Part shown: one piece after another, positions 5,953-8,515 of the stretch
Layout: each line of letters opens with the position of its first letter
Numbering within the stretch: the first letter of the stretch is position 1
NCBI GenBank assembly: GCA_030615305.1
Contig: JAUWZL010000028.1
Location: 1-8,515 of the forward strand
Direction: 5' to 3'
Source: Dehalococcoidia bacterium
GTDB lineage: Bacteria; Chloroflexota; Dehalococcoidia; Dehalococcoidales; JAUWZL01
DNA length: 8,515 nucleotides
Position numbers and translations under genes: made by a program
The notes under the pieces: generated by a model
What the model was told of the DNA's origin: nothing
Databases searched by the model: none
Seen by the model: the letters and a program-made list of their open reading frames with translations, nothing else

Positions 5953-6984
5953 ATGAAGACCGGAGATTTTGACTATCATCTGCCTCAAGAGTTTATCGCT
6001 CAGTCCCCGCTTGAACCAAGAGACCAATCTCGGCTTATGGTCCTAAATCGAGGTAAAAGCTCAATAGAGCATGGTATTTTTACCGATATAGTTAGCTATC
6101 TGCATGCCGGCGATATCCTGGTATTCAATAATAGTCGTGTTATCCCAGCGCGCCTTAGTGGAAGGAAGGCTGATACTGGCGGCAGGGTAGAAATACTGCT
6201 TTTGCGCCGCTGTGGTGAAAGCTGGGAGGCACTACTAAAACCGGGGAGGCGGGTTGGCATTGGCACCAGGATTGAAATCACTAAACAGGTTGACAACCAG
6301 CACGATTTTAAGGTCCTGGCTGAAATAACCGAGCTGAGGTCCGGTGGCGTCAAGCTGTTGAACTTCTCTGATGAACGCCAGCTTCCCGGGTTGGGCAAGG
6401 TACCATTGCCACCCTATATTCATGCCCCTTTAGCTGACCCTGAACGGTACCAGACGGTGTATGCTGATGAGGCGGGCAGTGTTGCCGCCCCGACCGCTGG
6501 CTTACACTTTACCCCAGAGCTACTTTCCGCAATACAGCGTAAAGGGGTTGATTGTCTCTTTGTTACTCTTCATATCGGGCTTGACACTTTCCGGCCGGTT
6601 AAGGAAGAAGAGCCGAGTAAGCACCCTATTTACCAGGAATATGGCTTGATTAATGAAGAGGCGGCCACTAAATTGTATCGAGCCAAAGAAGAAGGGCGCC
6701 GGATTATCTGTATTGGCACAACAACGGTGAGACTTATAGAATATGTGGCTCAACTGGGTAAAAAAATAGAGCCATTTGAGGGCTGGGTAGATTTATTTAT
6801 TTTACCCGGGTACCAGTTCCGTATGGTAGATGCCCTTATCACTAATTTTCACCTACCAAGGTCAACCCCGTTGATGTTAGTTACTGCCTTTGCCGGTGGT
6901 AAGCTTATTAAGCGAGCCTATGCTGAGGCAATAGCCACTGGCTATCGTTTTTATAGCTTTGGTGATGCCATGTTTATCTTATAA
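5953..6984 (+). CDS. queA: S-adenosylmethionine:tRNA ribosyltransferase-isomerase
   Basis: 343 residues from ATG 5953, normal for QueA (about 340-356). It transfers and isomerises the ribosyl part of SAM onto 7-aminomethyl-7-deazaguanine in tRNA to give epoxyqueuosine, in the cytoplasm. Seen in order: [19 protein letters not shown] near the N-terminus, [11 protein letters not shown] (about 58-68), PLPPYIH (151-157), [19 protein letters not shown] (169-187), [12 protein letters not shown] (205-216), [15 protein letters not shown] (296-310) and [10 protein letters not shown] (331-340). All hallmark motifs are intact. The frame also has a GTG at 5944 adding three residues. ATG 5953 fits the family start (MKTGDFDY) better, but its GGAG (5946-5949) is only three bases away, so the exact start is uncertain. 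It has its own promoter upstream, and a GT87-type gene follows after 50 bp. Confidence 0.97.
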   Translation: MKTGDFDYHLPQEFIAQSPLEPRDQSRLMVLNRGKSSIEHGIFTDIVSYLHAGDILVFNNSRVIPARLSGRKADTGGRVEILLLRRCGESWEALLKPGRRVGIGTRIEITKQVDNQHDFKVLAEITELRSGGVKLLNFSDERQLPGLGKVPLPPYIHAPLADPERYQTVYADEAGSVAAPTAGLHFTPELLSAIQRKGVDCLFVTLHIGLDTFRPVKEEEPSKHPIYQEYGLINEEAATKLYRAKEEGRRIICIGTTTVRLIEYVAQLGKKIEPFEGWVDLFILPGYQFRMVDALITNFHLPRSTPLMLVTAFAGGKLIKRAYAEAIATGYRFYSFGDAMFIL

Positions 6985-7034
6985 CACGGGATAGCCCTCT
7001 TTAGGCCAGCCAGATTCACTGTTAGGTTACTCTT

Positions 7035-8297
7035 ATGTATTTTAAGGGAGTCGCTTGGGTTATTCAGAAGGTACGAGAACGGCCTTTACTTTTTTTTGCC
7101 CTTCTCCATGCCATACTTTTCCTGGCTTATTTCGCCATTCTGGACCAGTCTGTCGGCAACGCCGGGGTACCACGACAATTTGCCGTTAAGATACTCGATG
7201 GCCAGTTACCTTACAGCGATTTCGTCTGTGAATATCCACCCCTGGCTCTCCTCAGTTTCCTGCTGCCGGCTTTATTTTCTACCACCCAGCCTGCCTATGG
7301 CTTTTTATTTGCCTTAGAGATGTTACTTCTGGACCTAGTGGTGCTGTTCATTCTGGCGAAATTTGCCGCCCGATTTAAGATGCGGGTATGGCGTTTCCTG
7401 AGCATCTATACTCTATGCCTACTGGCTATAGGTCCTATAGTAACAGGGCGCTACGATTTATTACCGGCTACACTGGTGCTGGTAGCCTTGTATGCCTTTG
7501 TCAGCGGTAGACATAAGACCGCCTGGGCGGTTCTAGCGCTGGGGGCAACGGCTAAGATATATCCGGTTATTATAGCGCCACTCTTTGCCCTATACCTTTT
7601 ACACCACCGCCAATACCGACAGCTTGCGCAGGGTATTGCTATCTTTGGGGCTGTCCTGCTGGCTATCAACCTTCCCTGGATAATTATCAACGCAGATGGT
7701 TTCTGGCAGTTTATAAGCTATCACCTAGAGCGGGGGCTTCACTCTGAGAGCAGCTATGGTTCGGTGCTTCTAGTAGGACAAATCATGGGGCTGACCCATG
7801 TGACAGGGGAGTTGACCTATGGCTCTTGGAACCTCAGCTCCCCGATGGCTGACACTTTATCCCAGGTGTCATCCTATATTACCGCCAGCCTTCTTATGTT
7901 CCTTTATGCCCTATACACCCATCAGCTATTGAGAAAGTCGGACCCCGTAGCAAAAGCAGCAATGCTTAATACCGGGGCGGTAGAATTAATACTCCGCTAT
8001 TCCCTGCTGGCAGTATTTATAATGTTACTTACCAGTAAACTCTTCTCACCGCAGTTCCTTATATGGCTTTGTCCTTTGATACCCCTGGTTAGGGCAAGGT
8101 GGCGTTATGTCCCGCTGGTACTCTTCCTGGTAATCGGCGGGCTAACCCAGTATATCTACCCTCATTATTACCTGGATTTCGAAGCCTTTGTTCCATACCT
8201 TGTAATAATGCTGGCTATACGCAATTTCTTGCTGGTGGTTATGGCTATACTATACCTCCTGCCAACTCGCTCTTTATCGGTAAATGGGGAAAGATAA
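7035..8297 (+). CDS. GT87 (DUF2029)-type polyprenol-phosphate-dependent membrane glycosyltransferase
   Basis: 420 residues, strongly hydrophobic, with about 10-12 likely membrane helices (for example around 17-36, 89-109, 163-190, 198-219, 277-296, 317-333, 358-374 and 385-408). It fits GT-C fold family GT87 mannosyltransferase-like proteins: YSDFVCEYPPLA (60-71) carries the acidic residue and YPP motif of the first outer loop; GRYDLLPA (138-145), TAKIYPV (172-178) and KLFSPQFLIWLCPL (335-348) are further family signatures. Such enzymes use a lipid-linked sugar donor and act on the outer face of the cytoplasmic membrane, building envelope glycans or glycolipids. Donor, acceptor and sugar cannot be predicted here. 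ATG 7035 has AGG eight bases upstream. It lies 50 bp after queA on the same strand and may share its transcript, though function is unrelated. It is convergent with an ABC-2 permease gene. Confidence 0.8.
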   Translation: MYFKGVAWVIQKVRERPLLFFALLHAILFLAYFAILDQSVGNAGVPRQFAVKILDGQLPYSDFVCEYPPLALLSFLLPALFSTTQPAYGFLFALEMLLLDLVVLFILAKFAARFKMRVWRFLSIYTLCLLAIGPIVTGRYDLLPATLVLVALYAFVSGRHKTAWAVLALGATAKIYPVIIAPLFALYLLHHRQYRQLAQGIAIFGAVLLAINLPWIIINADGFWQFISYHLERGLHSESSYGSVLLVGQIMGLTHVTGELTYGSWNLSSPMADTLSQVSSYITASLLMFLYALYTHQLLRKSDPVAKAAMLNTGAVELILRYSLLAVFIMLLTSKLFSPQFLIWLCPLIPLVRARWRYVPLVLFLVIGGLTQYIYPHYYLDFEAFVPYLVIMLAIRNFLLVVMAILYLLPTRSLSVNGER

Positions 8298-8300
8298 CAT

Positions 8301-8320
8301 GGTATGGCTGTAAGCCATGT
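8301..8320. terminator. Hairpin between convergent genes, possible terminator
   Basis: ATGGCT (8304-8309), loop GTA and AGCCAT (8313-8318) form a perfect 6-bp stem that can extend by G-U wobble pairs. An alternative longer-loop pairing is ACATGG with CCATGT. It starts four bases after the GT87 stop codon, in the 65-bp gap between convergent genes. No good T-run follows on either strand, so intrinsic termination is uncertain. Confidence 0.35.
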
Positions 8321-8354
8321 TCTTAGCTGATATTCTGAGATAGGACTGGTTTCC

Positions 8355-8369
8355 GGAGTTATTTACTCC
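8355..8369. repeat. Short inverted repeat over the ABC permease stop codon
   Basis: GGAGT, a 5-base spacer and ACTCC form a perfect 5-bp dyad. It overlaps the stop codon of the minus-strand permease gene. It may form a small 3' hairpin on that transcript but lacks a U-run. Confidence 0.3.
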
Positions 8370-8515
8370 CAGCAGAATAATCTGATGGTCAGCAGCATGC
8401 AAACGATTAGCCAGCCACCAAGAACAGCTACATCCATGATTAGAGGGTGCAATGGTGTGGCATCTACCATGACCTGCCGCAGGGCGTCTCCCAGATAGGT
8501 AAGAGGGATAATCGC
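8363..8515 (-). CDS. ABC-2 type transporter permease, C-terminal end only
   Basis: The last 50 residues of a minus-strand gene that continues past the right edge; TAA is at 8365-8363. The visible chain begins AIIPLTYLGDALRQVMVDAT, followed by a hydrophobic helix (about residues 26-44) and the ending TIRLFCWE. PLTYLGDALR, then a last membrane helix, then an R-x-F-x-W ending is the usual C-terminus of ABC-2 permeases that export drugs, polysaccharides or lipids. The ATPase partner is not visible and is probably beyond the edge. The substrate cannot be told. It is convergent with the GT87 gene. A link to envelope glycan export is possible but not supported by the orientation. Confidence 0.75.
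   Translation of the reverse strand, partial: AIIPLTYLGDALRQVMVDATPLHPLIMDVAVLGGWLIVCMLLTIRLFCWE

Noticed and set aside
1..8515. CRISPR array, tRNA, rRNA, insertion sequence or phage remnants
   Set aside because: No regularly spaced repeats, tRNA-like cloverleaf, transposase or integrase motifs were seen on either strand.

Overview
The window looks like part of the chromosome of a strictly anaerobic bacterium that uses the Wood-Ljungdahl (reductive acetyl-CoA) pathway or folate-linked C1 metabolism. The enzyme set fits Dehalococcoidia-type Chloroflexota or another acetogen-like anaerobe: HdrA, MetF fused to a MetV-like domain, MvhD, and a Flox-type NAD(P)H/iron-sulfur module. This assignment is inference from gene content; no rRNA or other lineage marker lies in the window.

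Layout. Positions 1-831 (+) hold the C-terminal part of an HdrA-like flavoprotein that enters from the left edge. It is followed by a fused methylenetetrahydrofolate reductase, metF-metV (904-2484, +). Facing them is a compact four-gene operon on the minus strand, read from 5790 down to 2515: an MvhD/FlpD [2Fe-2S] protein, a FrhB-like plus dicluster ferredoxin protein (FloxC-like), an AsrA/HydB-like dicluster ferredoxin protein (FloxB-like) and a FAD/NAD-binding, PyrK-like electron-transfer subunit (FloxA-like). The two units converge at about 2485-2514. A 153-bp divergent intergenic region (5791-5943) carries a plausible sigma70-type promoter in each direction. To its right are queA (tRNA queuosine synthesis, +), a GT87/DUF2029-type multi-membrane glycosyltransferase (+), and, at the right edge on the minus strand, the last 50 residues of an ABC-2 type transporter permease.

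How the genes may work together. In acetogens such as Moorella, MetFV is found with HdrABC and MvhD. In several anaerobes, FloxABCD feeds NAD(P)H electrons to HdrABC. This window has HdrA, MetF-V, MvhD and the Flox-like subunits in one locus, with no HdrB or HdrC visible. The best hypothesis is an NAD(P)H-linked, flavin-based electron-bifurcating or -confurcating complex that handles electrons for methylene-THF/methyl-THF interconversion. The right-hand genes (queA, GT87, ABC permease) look like ordinary, unrelated chromosomal neighbours. No rRNA, tRNA, CRISPR array, insertion sequence or phage gene was recognised, and no gene-free stretch exceeds about 155 bp.
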